A DNA stretch of 64,000 nucleotides from Dichelobacter nodosus (GTDB taxonomy: Bacteria > Pseudomonadota > Gammaproteobacteria > Cardiobacteriales > Cardiobacteriaceae). The notes under the pieces are model-generated. The model was given only the letters and a program-made list of their open reading frames with translations, was not told the origin of the DNA and made no database searches. Each line of letters starts with the position of its first letter. The stretch's first letter is position 1. Both the position numbers and the translations under genes were made by a program. The stretch lies in contig NZ_LGVW01000028.1 in assembly GCF_001263335.1 (NCBI RefSeq), forward strand, positions 93,501 through 157,500, in the 5' to 3' direction. This document shows, piece by piece, positions 8,300-17,650 of this stretch.

Positions 8300-9457
8300 T
8301 TAAGGACTAAAATTAATTAAAACTCCATCACGCACCAACTCCGCGGTTAAGTCATCAAAATTCGGCAAAGGCAAAGGAGATGCCGCTTTAGCTGCCGACA
8401 TCGCCGCGGTATCAAATAAGGGATAACCGCTGCTGCGATTGACTTCAACGTGCACAACTTTGCCGTGTTGATCAATCCTCAAGAGTAATTGCGCGCTCAA
8501 ATTAGTGGGAATATTGGGCGGCAATTGCCAAAAACGTTTCATTCTTGCTTTAACGGCATCGCCAAACAATTCAACGGCTTCACTTTTTGCCGCGGCAAAA
8601 GCCTGTTCATCAAAACTCGCAAGACCGTTTCCCAATCCTTCCGGCGCACCCAACGCTGCTAATTTAGCTTCTAATTCACGCGCTTCTCGTGCCGCTTTTG
8701 CTTTTGCTGCTTTTTCTTTCGCTGCCGCCGCTTTTGCTGCTTTCTCTTTCGCTGCTGCCGCTTTCTTTTTCGCTGTCGCCGCTTTTGCCGCTTTTTCTTT
8801 TGCTGCCGCTGCTTTTGCTGCTTTCTCTTTCGCTGCTGCCGCTTTCTCCGCCTTCTTTTTCGCTGCCGCTGCTTTTGCTGCTTTCTCTTTCGCTGCTGCC
8901 GCTTTCTCCGCCTTCTTTTTCGCTGCCGCTGCTTTTGCTGCTTTCTCTTTCGCTGCTGCCGCTTTCTCCGCCTTCTTTTTCGCTGCCGCTGCTTTTGCTG
9001 CTTTCTCTTTTTCTGCCGCCGCTTTTTCTGCCTTTTCTTTTGCTGCTTGTTCCGCTGCTGCTTTTTCTTCTTGCTCTGCCCGTTCTTTCGCTAAACGTTC
9101 CGCTTCCAAGCGCGCGCGCCGTTCCTGTTCCGCTTTTTCCTTTGCTAAACGTTCGCGTTCCGCGGCTAATCTTTTTTCTTCCTCTTCCGCACGAATTTTT
9201 GCCAAACGCGCCTGCTCAATTGCTTCTTTTTTAGCGGCGATTGCTTCCAAACGTTGTTCTAAAACGTGACTGGAAACCGCCGTGGTTTCGATAGACTGCG
9301 CCATTGGTTGCCCTGCGCGCGGCGCAACAAACGTGGCATTTTGGGATTTTGCCCACTGATAATTTAAAAAAATCCCCACGCCTAAAACCGCGTAAAAAAT
9401 CCCCACGGCAACTATCGAAAAAATATCTTCCCAACGCTTACTCAAGCGCTCAATCAT
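8300..9457 (-). CDS. tolA: TolA, inner-membrane energy-transducing protein of Tol-Pal
   Basis: TolA bridges the TolQR proton channel and TolB/Pal during outer-membrane constriction. This one has 385 residues: an N-terminal cytoplasmic stub, a single membrane helix (about 14-31, FSIVAVGIFYAVLGVGIFL), a long Ala/Lys/Glu helix (about 70-275) and a C-terminal TonB/TolA-C domain (about 285-385, VKARMKRFWQLPPN and LLLRIDQHGKVVHVEVNRSSG). The helix is built partly from perfect 60-bp DNA repeats (20-residue units), so its length is likely to vary between strains. The ATG overlaps the end of tolR by 8 bp. The reading frame is intact. Confidence 0.95.
   Translation of the reverse strand: MIERLSKRWEDIFSIVAVGIFYAVLGVGIFLNYQWAKSQNATFVAPRAGQPMAQSIETTAVSSHVLEQRLEAIAAKKEAIEQARLAKIRAEEEEKRLAAERERLAKEKAEQERRARLEAERLAKERAEQEEKAAAEQAAKEKAEKAAAEKEKAAKAAAAKKKAEKAAAAKEKAAKAAAAKKKAEKAAAAKEKAAKAAAAKKKAEKAAAAKEKAAKAAAAKEKAAKAATAKKKAAAAKEKAAKAAAAKEKAAKAKAAREARELEAKLAALGAPEGLGNGLASFDEQAFAAAKSEAVELFGDAVKARMKRFWQLPPNIPTNLSAQLLLRIDQHGKVVHVEVNRSSGYPLFDTAAMSAAKAASPLPLPNFDDLTAELVRDGVLINFSP
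8802..9010 (-). repeat. 60-bp tandem repeat in tolA
   Basis: Three identical 60-bp units at 8821-8880, 8881-8940 and 8941-9000. Exact matching extends into 8802-8820 on the left and 9001-9010 on the right. A degenerate copy lies at 8761-8820. Each unit encodes 20 residues of the Ala/Lys/Glu helix and keeps the frame. Confidence 0.97.
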
Positions 9458-9911
9458 GTTCTACTCCAGCCGATTCCTCTCGCGCTTCAATGGAGAGATT
9501 TACTTTTTCCGCGCCGGCTTCTTTTAACAACTGCAAACCAGCCATCACCCGTTCATAATTAACCGCCGCATCGCCGCGCACATAAACATCAATTTGCGGG
9601 TGTTCTTGCAAATATTGACGACTTTCAAAAACAACTTCTTCACGATTCAACGCTTGCGTTGGTAACGATGCCACATTGAGAAAAAGCTGCCCCGTTTTAT
9701 CAACCGTTAACACTAACGGCAAAGTTAAATCCGTTTCATCGCTTTCCGAAACCGCCGGCGCCACATCGCCCGTTTTCGGTAAATCAACTTCCACCGATTG
9801 TTGAATCAACGGCGCCGCAATCATAAAAATCACCACCAAAACCAGCATCACGTCAATATACGGAACCACATTCATTTCCGCTTTCATGCGTCTGCCATGA
9901 CGTCTTTTCAT
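9450..9911 (-). CDS. tolR: TolR, ExbD-family proton-channel subunit
   Basis: Inner-membrane protein of 153 residues with one membrane helix near the N-terminus (about 13-36). It contains the ExbD/TolR motif YIDVMLVLVVIFMIAAPL, where the Asp is the proton-carrying residue. A periplasmic domain follows (LPLVLTVDKTGQLFLN, PQIDVYVRGDAAVNYERVM). It works with TolQ to drive TolA. It starts 12 bp after tolQ and overlaps tolA by 8 bp, so the three are translationally coupled. Confidence 0.95.
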   Translation of the reverse strand: MKRRHGRRMKAEMNVVPYIDVMLVLVVIFMIAAPLIQQSVEVDLPKTGDVAPAVSESDETDLTLPLVLTVDKTGQLFLNVASLPTQALNREEVVFESRQYLQEHPQIDVYVRGDAAVNYERVMAGLQLLKEAGAEKVNLSIEAREESAGVEHD

Positions 9912-9923
9912 TTCCGCCCCGCC

Positions 9924-10607
9924 TTATTTTCGGTAAAAAGAAGTCAATTGCCGATGGAGTAAATTCGAAAACTTTTCAATAAAAGCTTCGTATTCCATTT
10001 GTAAACGCTCTGATTTAGCAATAAAAAAGTTATAAGACAATACAGACGGAATCGCGGCGCACAATCCAATTGCTGTAGCAATTAACGCTTCGGCAATTCC
10101 CGGCGCGACGCTGGCAATACTGGATTGTTGCACGCCGCCTAAAGCGATGAAAGAAGTCATAATGCCGTAAACCGTTCCCAATAAACCGATATACGGCGCC
10201 GATGAAGCAAAAGTTGCCAAAACGCTCAAATTTTTTTCGTGTTCATCGCCTATCAACATAATTTCGGCTTCGATGGCACGGCGGCAATTTTGCACAATCA
10301 CATCTGGGTTGGTGATACCGCTGGCGTGCGAATGAATAAATTCATCAAAACCTTTCATAAAAATGCGCTCGATGCCTTCGCTGCTGCGGTTTTTATAATA
10401 TTCATACAACATTTGTAAATCGGTTGCGTGATCCCAAAAAGTTTGATTGAACTGCTTGGTTTTATATTCAATCCGCTTGAAATGTACCCAACGATTAACA
10501 GAAATTTTGATCGTAATCGTCAACATAATAAATAAAATCAGCATAATTGCTTGTACGATCACGCTCGCATTAAAAATTAAATGCCCAACTGAAAGTTCTG
10601 TATGCAA
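9924..10607 (-). CDS. tolQ: TolQ, MotA/ExbB-family proton-channel subunit
   Basis: Inner-membrane protein of 227 residues with three membrane helices: near the N-terminus, and two in the conserved MotA/TolQ/ExbB half (SAPYIGLLGTVYGIMTSF and GIAEALIATAIGLCAAIP). It forms the pentameric channel with TolR. The start is a TTG, supported by an AAGGAG site 7 nt upstream and by the family's usual N-terminus (the next Met would lose the first helix). It is 34 bp downstream of ruvB, with no ybgC between them. Confidence 0.95.
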   Translation of the reverse strand: MHTELSVGHLIFNASVIVQAIMLILFIMLTITIKISVNRWVHFKRIEYKTKQFNQTFWDHATDLQMLYEYYKNRSSEGIERIFMKGFDEFIHSHASGITNPDVIVQNCRRAIEAEIMLIGDEHEKNLSVLATFASSAPYIGLLGTVYGIMTSFIALGGVQQSSIASVAPGIAEALIATAIGLCAAIPSVLSYNFFIAKSERLQMEYEAFIEKFSNLLHRQLTSFYRK

Positions 10608-10641
10608 AGAAATTCTCCTTAAAAAACGCTCGATTTTATGC

Positions 10642-11658
10642 CTAACTATTCCTGCCGTCAGGAACTTCTATGTTCAAATACTGATAAGCCAATTCGGTTG
10701 CCACTCTGCCGCGTGGGGTACGTTGAATAAATCCTTGTTGAATGAGATAAGGCTCAACCACATCTTCTAACGTGCCGCGCTCCTCGCCCACGCTCACGGC
10801 TAAAGTATCAATTCCTGTTGGACCGCCGCCAAAATATTCCACCAAACACAGCAACATACGTCTATCTAAAGCATCAAAACCCAAATGATCCACCGCCAAC
10901 AATTCTAAAGCTTCATCAGCCAGCGCTTTGGTAATCATTCCATCGCCGCGCACTTGCGCATAATCGCGCACACGGCGCAATAATCGATTAGCAATTCTCG
11001 GCGTACCGCGTGACCGCCGCCCAATTTCTTCGGCGCCCTCTTTATCAATTGCTACCTCAAATAATTTCGCCGACCGCATCACGATTTGCGTCAATTCATC
11101 ATGATGGTAATACTGCAAATGATGACTAATTCCAAAGCGATCGCGCAAAGGCGCCGTTAATAATCCAGAACGCGTTGTAGCGCCGATCAAAGTAAACGGC
11201 GGTAAATCCAATTTAATCGAACGCGCGGCAGGACCTTCGCCGATCATAATATCGATTTGATAATCTTCCATCGCGGGATAAAGCACTTCTTCTACCGCCG
11301 GCGACAATCGATGAATTTCATCAATAAATAACACATCGTGCGGCTCCAAATTCGTTAATAACGCGGCTAAATCGCCAGCTTTATCCAAAATAGGGCCGGA
11401 CGTTTGCCGCAAACCCACGCCTAATTCAAACGCGATAATTGCGGCAAGCGTAGTTTTTCCCAAACCGGGAGGACCAAATAATAAAACGTGATCGAGCGCT
11501 TCTTGTCGTTTTAATGCGGCTTCAATAAAAATGCTTAATTGCGCTTTTAACGATTCTTGCCCGACGTAATCGGTTAAACGCTTTGGGCGCACGGCGCGCT
11601 CAATAACTTGTTCTTCTGAACGCGCTTTTCCGCTGACTAAACGATCCGATTCAATCAT
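10642..11658 (-). CDS. ruvB: RuvB, Holliday junction branch-migration ATPase
   Basis: Hexameric AAA+ motor of 338 residues that drives RuvA-bound Holliday junctions. It has a Walker A motif [10 protein letters not shown] (about 62-71), Walker [10 protein letters not shown], sensor 1 [18 protein letters not shown] with the arginine finger, and a C-terminal winged helix ([21 protein letters not shown]). The ATG overlaps the ruvA stop by 4 bp (ATGA), indicating coupling. Length is normal. Confidence 0.97.
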   Translation of the reverse strand: MIESDRLVSGKARSEEQVIERAVRPKRLTDYVGQESLKAQLSIFIEAALKRQEALDHVLLFGPPGLGKTTLAAIIAFELGVGLRQTSGPILDKAGDLAALLTNLEPHDVLFIDEIHRLSPAVEEVLYPAMEDYQIDIMIGEGPAARSIKLDLPPFTLIGATTRSGLLTAPLRDRFGISHHLQYYHHDELTQIVMRSAKLFEVAIDKEGAEEIGRRSRGTPRIANRLLRRVRDYAQVRGDGMITKALADEALELLAVDHLGFDALDRRMLLCLVEYFGGGPTGIDTLAVSVGEERGTLEDVVEPYLIQQGFIQRTPRGRVATELAYQYLNIEVPDGRNS

Positions 11659-12269
11659 TTTGCCCCCTGTAAACGTAATGCAAACGCCGTTTTAATTAAC
11701 GCGGCACTATCGGCATCTTCAGCGAGCGTTTTTTGCGCTTTTTTAACCCACAATTCCGCTTCCGCCGGCGCGAGTTCTAAAGCAATCAGCGCTTGAATGG
11801 CTTCTTCTGAAGCAGAAAGCGCTATGGGCGCGCGCGACGATTCGCTTTCATCGCATAAAAATAAATCGTTTTTTTCCACGCGATCGTGCAATTCGATTAA
11901 CAAGCGCTCTGCCGTTTTTTTACCGATGCCCGATAAACGCAAAAAAGGCGCGCTTTCTTGCGCGCGCACCGCGGCAATCAAAGCTTCTGGCGTCAATCCC
12001 GACAAAATCACAATGGATAATTTCGGACCAATACCGCTCACGCGAATTAATTCGCGGAATAGTTGGCGTTGCAAAAAAGAAGAAAAACCATAGAGAAATT
12101 GACCGTCTTCTCGCTGAACGTGGTGCACAAAAACCGTTAATTCTTCGCCCACTTGCGCAGACGCCATCACCGATTGCGGTACGGTTAATTCATAACCTAC
12201 ACCACAAACGTTAATCAATAATTGATCGTTTTGTTTGTATAAAACGCGCCCCTGAAGCCAACCGATCAT
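11655..12269 (-). CDS. ruvA: RuvA, Holliday junction-binding subunit
   Basis: Tetrameric DNA-binding protein of 204 residues. It has an OB-fold domain I ([19 protein letters not shown]), tandem helix-hairpin-helix motifs in domain II ([18 protein letters not shown] and [18 protein letters not shown]), and a C-terminal domain III that contacts RuvB. I place the start at the MIGWLQG methionine, 7 codons inside the longest open frame, because that matches RuvA N-termini and gives a 4-bp ATGA overlap with the ruvC stop. Confidence 0.95.
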   Translation of the reverse strand: MIGWLQGRVLYKQNDQLLINVCGVGYELTVPQSVMASAQVGEELTVFVHHVQREDGQFLYGFSSFLQRQLFRELIRVSGIGPKLSIVILSGLTPEALIAAVRAQESAPFLRLSGIGKKTAERLLIELHDRVEKNDLFLCDESESSRAPIALSASEEAIQALIALELAPAEAELWVKKAQKTLAEDADSAALIKTAFALRLQGAK

Positions 12270-12796
12270 GACGCGTTTCCGTTGACCCAATAATCAGTTT
12301 GCCGCGGGCGCTGGCATGCCAAAGTTTGCAGATGATGCGCATGTGTAATCGCAACGGCTAACGCATCGGCAGCATCGCTTTGAATGGCGCCCTGACGATT
12401 AAGTAAAATTTTAACCATATGTTGCACCTGAATTTTATCGGCGCCGCCTTTGCCTACAACCGCCTGCTTAATGCTTTTTGCCGCATATTCATTTATCGAT
12501 AATCCCGAAAGCACCGCCGCACAAATGGCAACGCCGCGCGCTTGTCCTAATTTCAAAGCAGAATTGGGGTTTTTGTGCACAAAAATTGCCTCGATTGCAA
12601 ATTGTTGTGGGTGATATTGTTGCACCAACTCGAAAATACCTTGATGAATCGTCATCAATCTTTGCGGCATTAATTGCGTTGCCAAACGAATGCAGCCCGA
12701 ATCGACATAATCGATCGCTGTTCCACGCACATCAATAATGCCGTAGCCCGTAATGCGCGATCCCGGATCGATGCCTAAAATGCGACAAATCGCCAT
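12266..12796 (-). CDS. ruvC: RuvC, Holliday junction resolvase
   Basis: Endonuclease of 176 residues with an RNase H fold that cuts Holliday junctions as a dimer. It begins MAICRILGIDPGSRITGYG with the first catalytic Asp in the GIDPG motif. The second acidic residue lies in FAIEAIF, and the last in the C-terminal SDAADALAVAITHAH segment. I choose the MAIC start over an ATG 11 codons upstream because it matches family N-termini and avoids overlap with yebC. It is the first gene of the ruvCAB unit, directly after yebC. Confidence 0.95.
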   Translation of the reverse strand: MAICRILGIDPGSRITGYGIIDVRGTAIDYVDSGCIRLATQLMPQRLMTIHQGIFELVQQYHPQQFAIEAIFVHKNPNSALKLGQARGVAICAAVLSGLSINEYAAKSIKQAVVGKGGADKIQVQHMVKILLNRQGAIQSDAADALAVAITHAHHLQTLACQRPRQTDYWVNGNAS

Positions 12797-12797
12797 T

Positions 12798-13532
12798 TTA
12801 GCCTTCGAATTCCTCTGGGAAATCCGCATTACTTACAACGCTTTGCACGTCGTCTAATTCTTCTAACATTTCTAATAAACGCGCTACTTGTTCGGCGTCT
12901 TCCAAAGAAACCGCGGATAAATTTTCCGCGCGCAATGTTACTTCGCTTTCGTCAGCAGTAAATCCCGCTTGAACTAACGCTTCATAAACGTTGGCATATT
13001 CTTCTGGTGCGGTTAAAATTTCGGCACTTTTATCATCAAATTCAATATCTTCTGCGCCCGCATTTAATGCGGCTTCCATTAAAGCGTCTTCATCGTCAAC
13101 GTTTTCAAAGAATAAAACGCCTTGTTCTTTAAATTGGAAAGCAACTGATCCTGAAGTGCCTAAATTACCGCCGCATTTACTAAATGCATGGCGCACTTCG
13201 CCCACCGTGCGATTATTATTATCGGTTAAACAATCAACAATAATTGCCACGCCGCTAGGGCCGTATCCTTCAAAACGCACTTCTTCCATTTGCACGCCGT
13301 CAAGTTCACCAGCGCCGCGTTTAATTGCGCGTTCCATGGTTTCTTTTGTCATATTTTCTGCTTGCGCTTTGCTAACGGCTAAACGCAGGCGCGGATTCGC
13401 GTTAATATCAGAACCGCCGTGGCGCGCGGCAACGGTTAATTCACGAATTAAACGCGTAAAAATTTTGCCGCGTTTGGCATCTTCTTTGGCTTTTTTGTGT
13501 TTAATGTTTGCCCATTTACTATGACCCGCCAT
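12798..13532 (-). CDS. yebC: YebC/PmpR-family protein
   Basis: TACO1/YebC-family protein of 244 residues, starting with the signature MAGHSKWANIKHKKAKEDAKRG (positions 1-22). It contains the conserved RFEGYGPSGVAIIVDCLTDN stretch and an acidic C-terminus. Members have been described as DNA-binding regulators (PmpR) and as factors that relieve ribosome stalling on proline-rich stretches. The choice between those roles cannot be made from sequence. It heads the cluster, 1 bp before ruvC, a common arrangement. Confidence 0.95.
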   Translation of the reverse strand: MAGHSKWANIKHKKAKEDAKRGKIFTRLIRELTVAARHGGSDINANPRLRLAVSKAQAENMTKETMERAIKRGAGELDGVQMEEVRFEGYGPSGVAIIVDCLTDNNNRTVGEVRHAFSKCGGNLGTSGSVAFQFKEQGVLFFENVDDEDALMEAALNAGAEDIEFDDKSAEILTAPEEYANVYEALVQAGFTADESEVTLRAENLSAVSLEDAEQVARLLEMLEELDDVQSVVSNADFPEEFEG

Positions 13533-13806
13533 AATTTTTCTAAACCTTGCTTATCAAAAAAAGGGGCACTATTTTATCAGACTGCGTTATAAAATCCGCT
13601 TTTCCCAATGCAAAGCCCGCAGCGCGCTGCCCGCAAAGCTTTGCTAGAAAAACGCGCCGTTATTAATTTGCATGATTTTGGCGTGATGAATAATAAAATA
13701 AATCGACATAATTTTTTCTCTTTATAAAAATAAGTTCTGACATAAATTGGAAACAATTCACTGATAGATTGACCGCCAAATTCAACAACCAGTGGAGTAA
13801 ACCTTC

Positions 13807-14832
13807 ATGCAAAAATACCTTCTCGCCGCAATGATTGTTGCTGCTACCGGCAGTGTAGCTGCTCAAAGTAGCCGCGATCACATCAGTATTGTGGGTTCAT
13901 CGACGGTATATCCATTTTCGACTTTAGTTGCCGAACATTTTGGAAAAACTTCAAACTTTAAAACCCCGAAAATCGAATCTACCGGCACAGGCGGTGGCTT
14001 TAAATTGTTCTGCGCTGGTGTTGGTCCAGAACATGCCGATATTGCCAACGCTTCTCGTCCCATCAAAGACAGCGAAGTTAAAGATTGTAAAGAAAAAGGT
14101 GCAGAATTTACCGAATTTAAAATCGGTTACGATGGCATCGTTATGGCAAGTAGTAAAACTGCTGCCCCAATGAGTTTAACCACTGAACAAATTTATTTAG
14201 CTTTGGCTAAAAAAGTGCCCAGCAAAGATGGCAAATCTTTAGTTGATAACCCTTATAAAAAATGGTCTGACATCGATAAAAGTTTGCCCGATAGCAAAAT
14301 CGAAGTTTTAGGACCGCCTCCAACTTCTGGTACCCGCGATGCATTTGCTGAAATGGCATTGGATAACGGTTGCAAAAATTTTGAAGTAATCAAAGCGTTA
14401 TCAAAAGAAGAAAAAACCGCAGCTTGCCAAGGCGTTCGTGAAGATGGTGCTTACATTGAAGCCGGCGAAAATGACAACTTAATTGTCAATAAATTAACCG
14501 CTAACCCTGCTGCCGTCGGTATTTTCGGCTACAGTTTCTTAGAAGAAAATACAGATAAAGTCCAAGCAGTAACAATTGCCCAAGCAGTAACAATTGCCGG
14601 TAAACAACCCAATTTTGATAACATCGCTTCTGGCGAATATCCATTATCACGTCCTTTATTTATCTATGTGAAAAACATGCACATTGGCGTGATTCCTGGC
14701 ATTAAAGAATTCGTGCAAACATTCTTATCTGAAGAAGCAAGTGGTCAAGATGGTTATCTGAAAAACAACGGATTGATTCCACTTTCTGGCGACGAATTAG
14801 CAAAAGCTAAAGCTCAAGCTGACAGCTTGTGA
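13807..14832 (+). CDS. pstS: PstS, periplasmic phosphate-binding protein
   Basis: Substrate-binding protein of the Pst phosphate ABC importer, 341 residues with a signal peptide (cleavage near AAQS, residue 20). Phosphate-binding segments are visible: IVGSSTVYPF near the mature N-terminus, STGTGGGFKLFC, and PPTSGTRDAFAEM. Near residues 253-264 the six residues QAVTIA occur twice in a row, from an exact 18-bp tandem duplication. It is first in pstSCAB. A strong hairpin separates it from pstC and probably lets PstS be made in excess of the membrane subunits. Confidence 0.95.
   Translation: MQKYLLAAMIVAATGSVAAQSSRDHISIVGSSTVYPFSTLVAEHFGKTSNFKTPKIESTGTGGGFKLFCAGVGPEHADIANASRPIKDSEVKDCKEKGAEFTEFKIGYDGIVMASSKTAAPMSLTTEQIYLALAKKVPSKDGKSLVDNPYKKWSDIDKSLPDSKIEVLGPPPTSGTRDAFAEMALDNGCKNFEVIKALSKEEKTAACQGVREDGAYIEAGENDNLIVNKLTANPAAVGIFGYSFLEENTDKVQAVTIAQAVTIAGKQPNFDNIASGEYPLSRPLFIYVKNMHIGVIPGIKEFVQTFLSEEASGQDGYLKNNGLIPLSGDELAKAKAQADSL
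14563..14598 (+). repeat. 18-bp exact tandem duplication in pstS
   Basis: CAAGCAGTAACAATTGCC occurs at 14563-14580 and again at 14581-14598. It is in frame and adds one copy of QAVTIA. Confidence 0.97.
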
Positions 14833-14866
14833 TGGTTGCCGCATCTATTTGTTTTAGATAATAATT

Positions 14867-14895
14867 AATAGGGGAGCAAGGATTGCTCCCCTATT
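14867..14895 (+). promoter_or_regulatory. Intercistronic hairpin between pstS and pstC
   Basis: A perfect 13-bp stem, 14867-14879 with 14883-14895, around a 3-nt loop, rich in G/C at its core. No T run follows, so it looks like an mRNA 3'-end stabiliser or partial stop rather than a full terminator. Confidence 0.75.
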
Positions 14896-14951
14896 AGCGT
14901 TTTACGCAAAGCACCTTTTTACACCTATTTTAGTTTTGTTAAGGAATGATT

Positions 14952-16325
14952 ATGTCTCTTACGACATCACAACTATTTCTCCTTTCTTTAATCGTTGGAA
15001 TAGGATTTTATATTTGGGCATATCGTATCGCTGCTCGTTATCGTCACCAGCGCGTTGACATGCATTCACTGCCGTATTATCACGGCGGTTATGTTTTTTT
15101 ATGGGTATTTTTACCAGCGCTCGCATTTTTACTATTGTGGACGCCGGTTTCACTTTCCATTTTGAGTCAAAAAATCCAAGTGTTGGTTGCAGAGGAACAT
15201 TATCCGCCGCAAATGACCGCGCTGGTTTCAAACGCCGTTTTAAACTATACCAACGGCTTAACCACGACTTTACCGGAAAAAATGAAACCCATTGCTAGTG
15301 GCTATTTAGCCGTACGCAATAATCTGCTCACCATAAGAAGCATTTTAGTCACGCTGCTTCTTTTTACCACGGGTCTTATTGCCATTTTTCGCATCAAACC
15401 GCATTTTCGCGCCCGCAATTACGTTGAAAAATATTTACGTTTTTTGATGATTTTTTGCGCCGGCATTGCTGTTTTAACAACATTTGGCATTTTATTTTCC
15501 GTGCTTTTGGAATCACTGCGCTTTTTTAATAAAGTTCCGTGGACAGAATTCTTTTTCAATACGCATTGGTCGCCACAAATTGCCCTGCGCGAAGGTCAAG
15601 TCGGTGCATCGGGTTCTTTTGGTTTAATTCCGCTATTACTCGGAACCTTGTTAATTTCTATCATTGCGTTATTGGTTGCCGTTCCCATCGGTTTATTTTC
15701 TGCCATTTACCTTTCTGAATACGCCAACAGCAAAGTGCGCACTTGGGCAAAACCCATGCTAGAACTGCTGGCAGGTATCCCCACCGTGGTATACGGATTT
15801 TTTGCCGCGTTGACGGTTGCGCCTTTTATTCGGCGTATTGGTGAACAAATGGGTTTAAGCGTTTCTTCTGAAAGCGCTTTGGCTGCGGGCGTGGTGATGG
15901 GCATCATGATTATTCCCTTCATTTCCTCGTTATCAGACGACGTCATCAATGCCGTACCGCAAAGTTTGCGCGAAGGTTCTTTGGGTTTAGGCGCCACAAA
16001 ATCGGAAACCATTAAAAAAGTTATTTTACCGGCAGCGTTACCCGGCATTATTTCGGCAGTTTTATTAGCCGCCTCGCGCGCGATTGGCGAAACCATGATC
16101 GTGGTGATGGCAGCAGGACAATCGGCAAATTTAACCTTTAATCCGCTGGAAGCTGTAACCACAGTTACCGTGCAAATCGTTACTTTGTTAACGGGCGATA
16201 CGGAATTTGATTCGGAAAAAACGCTTTCCGCGTTTGCGCTCGGACTCACTTTATTTGTGATCACTTTTGCCTTGAATCTTTTCGCGTTACACATCGTGAA
16301 AAAATATCGTGAACAATACGATTAG
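14952..16325 (+). CDS. pstC: PstC, phosphate ABC transporter permease
   Basis: Inner-membrane permease of 457 residues. Two N-terminal membrane segments enclose a periplasmic loop of about 80 residues, and a third segment (LLLFTTGLIAIF) precedes the usual ABC permease core from about residue 150. The binding-protein-dependent transport motif is ALGLGATKSETIKKVILPAALPGI-like at about residues 340-365. This long form, well above the 319 residues of E. coli PstC, is known in other gammaproteobacteria. I choose the second of two nearby ATGs because the AAGGA site is 6 nt before it and abuts the first. Confidence 0.93.
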   Translation: MSLTTSQLFLLSLIVGIGFYIWAYRIAARYRHQRVDMHSLPYYHGGYVFLWVFLPALAFLLLWTPVSLSILSQKIQVLVAEEHYPPQMTALVSNAVLNYTNGLTTTLPEKMKPIASGYLAVRNNLLTIRSILVTLLLFTTGLIAIFRIKPHFRARNYVEKYLRFLMIFCAGIAVLTTFGILFSVLLESLRFFNKVPWTEFFFNTHWSPQIALREGQVGASGSFGLIPLLLGTLLISIIALLVAVPIGLFSAIYLSEYANSKVRTWAKPMLELLAGIPTVVYGFFAALTVAPFIRRIGEQMGLSVSSESALAAGVVMGIMIIPFISSLSDDVINAVPQSLREGSLGLGATKSETIKKVILPAALPGIISAVLLAASRAIGETMIVVMAAGQSANLTFNPLEAVTTVTVQIVTLLTGDTEFDSEKTLSAFALGLTLFVITFALNLFALHIVKKYREQYD

Positions 16326-16333
16326 GAAGCATC

Positions 16334-17650
16334 ATGTCTGAAGAAAAAAATACCTCTCTTTTAACCGAAACCCATTTCGCCGAACAGCATTTAAAAAAAC
16401 GTCACCGCTCCGAGCGGCGCTTTCGTTTATTGGGCATTTGTTCGCTGACGATTTCTTTGGTTTTTTTAATCGTTTTTATCATCAGCATTGTGCACGATGC
16501 CGCTCCTGCTTTTTCGCAAACCGAAATCCAGCTGACGGTTAATTATGATACTGATGTTATCAATTTAAAAAATATTGATAAAAATGATGAACATGCCGTT
16601 GAGCAAGCGCTATTTAAAGTCAATTACAATTTACTGATTGAACGCGCTTTAGCGAAACTTTCCGGTTATCAAGGCGAAAATCCCAATCAATTGCGCCAAA
16701 AATTGTTGAGCAGTTCTGCGCAATATCAATTGATGAATCGTCTGCGGGCGAATCCGGATTTGATTGGTAAACAAGAAACGCTTTGGTTAGCGGCAAGCGG
16801 CGGCATAGACAGCGCCCATCAAGGATACGTTGACAGCAGCATTGATGAAGCCAATCGCGCCGTTGATGATCAAACCGTGAAATGGGCACAACGTTTACAC
16901 GAACAAGGTTTACTAAGAACCAGTTTTAATACCACGATTTTCACGCACACCGATTCACGCAGTCCTCAAGATGCGGGCGTACGCGGAGCAATTATTGGTT
17001 CGGCTTATACGTTGCTCGTTACTTTGGCTTTGTCGTTTCCCATCGCCGTGCTCGCTGCCATTTATTTGGAAGAATTCGCACCCAAAAACCGTTTTACGGA
17101 TTTTTTAGAAGCCAATATCAATAATCTTGCGGCAGTGCCTTCCATTATTTTCGGGTTATTAGGATTAGCCGTTTTTATTAACTTTTTTGGTCTGCCGCGG
17201 TCAACGCCTTTAGTCGGCGGACTGGTTTTAACCTTAATGACGTTACCAACCATTATTATTTCTTCACGAGCCGCGCTGAAAGCCGTTCCACCTTCTATTC
17301 GCGCCGCCGCGTTAGGATTGGGCGCATCGAAAATGCAAGTTACTTTTCACCACGTTTTGCCGCTGGCAATGCCGGGAATGTTAACGGGAACCATCATCGG
17401 CATGGCGCAAGCATTGGGAGAAACCGCGCCGCTTTTGATGATTGGCATGGTTGCTTTTATTTCCGATGTGCCCAACGGCATTCTCGATCCGGCTGCCGTA
17501 ATGCCCGTACAAATTTATTTATGGTCTGATTTACCGGAACGCGCTTTTATTGCTCGCACTTCTTTCGCCATTATTATTTTGTTGTTCTTTTTGATAGCAA
17601 TGAACGCGTTAGCCGTTATTTTACGTAAGAAATTTGAACGCAAATGGTGA
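16334..17650 (+). CDS. pstA: PstA, phosphate ABC transporter permease (long form)
   Basis: Inner-membrane permease of 438 residues, much longer than E. coli PstA (296). An N-terminal membrane helix (about 33-55) and a periplasmic insertion of about 150 residues, like DUF3333 of long PstA proteins, precede five or six core helices. The coupling motif [20 protein letters not shown] lies at about residues 325-344. It pairs with PstC to form the phosphate channel. The start is 8 bp after pstC with AGGA spaced 6 nt. The end overlaps pstB by 7 bp. Confidence 0.93.
   Translation: MSEEKNTSLLTETHFAEQHLKKRHRSERRFRLLGICSLTISLVFLIVFIISIVHDAAPAFSQTEIQLTVNYDTDVINLKNIDKNDEHAVEQALFKVNYNLLIERALAKLSGYQGENPNQLRQKLLSSSAQYQLMNRLRANPDLIGKQETLWLAASGGIDSAHQGYVDSSIDEANRAVDDQTVKWAQRLHEQGLLRTSFNTTIFTHTDSRSPQDAGVRGAIIGSAYTLLVTLALSFPIAVLAAIYLEEFAPKNRFTDFLEANINNLAAVPSIIFGLLGLAVFINFFGLPRSTPLVGGLVLTLMTLPTIIISSRAALKAVPPSIRAAALGLGASKMQVTFHHVLPLAMPGMLTGTIIGMAQALGETAPLLMIGMVAFISDVPNGILDPAAVMPVQIYLWSDLPERAFIARTSFAIIILLFFLIAMNALAVILRKKFERKW

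Noticed and set aside
8505..9269. Long plus-strand open frames opposite tolA (Phe/Ala-rich and Leu/Pro-rich)
   Set aside because: They are shadows of the repetitive tolA coding strand; their low-complexity composition follows from the Ala/Lys/Glu codons read backwards.
13737..13760. Possible Pho box before pstS
   Set aside because: CTGACAT matches one half-site, but the second half (TGGAAAC) does not fit CTGTCAT. One half-site is not enough.
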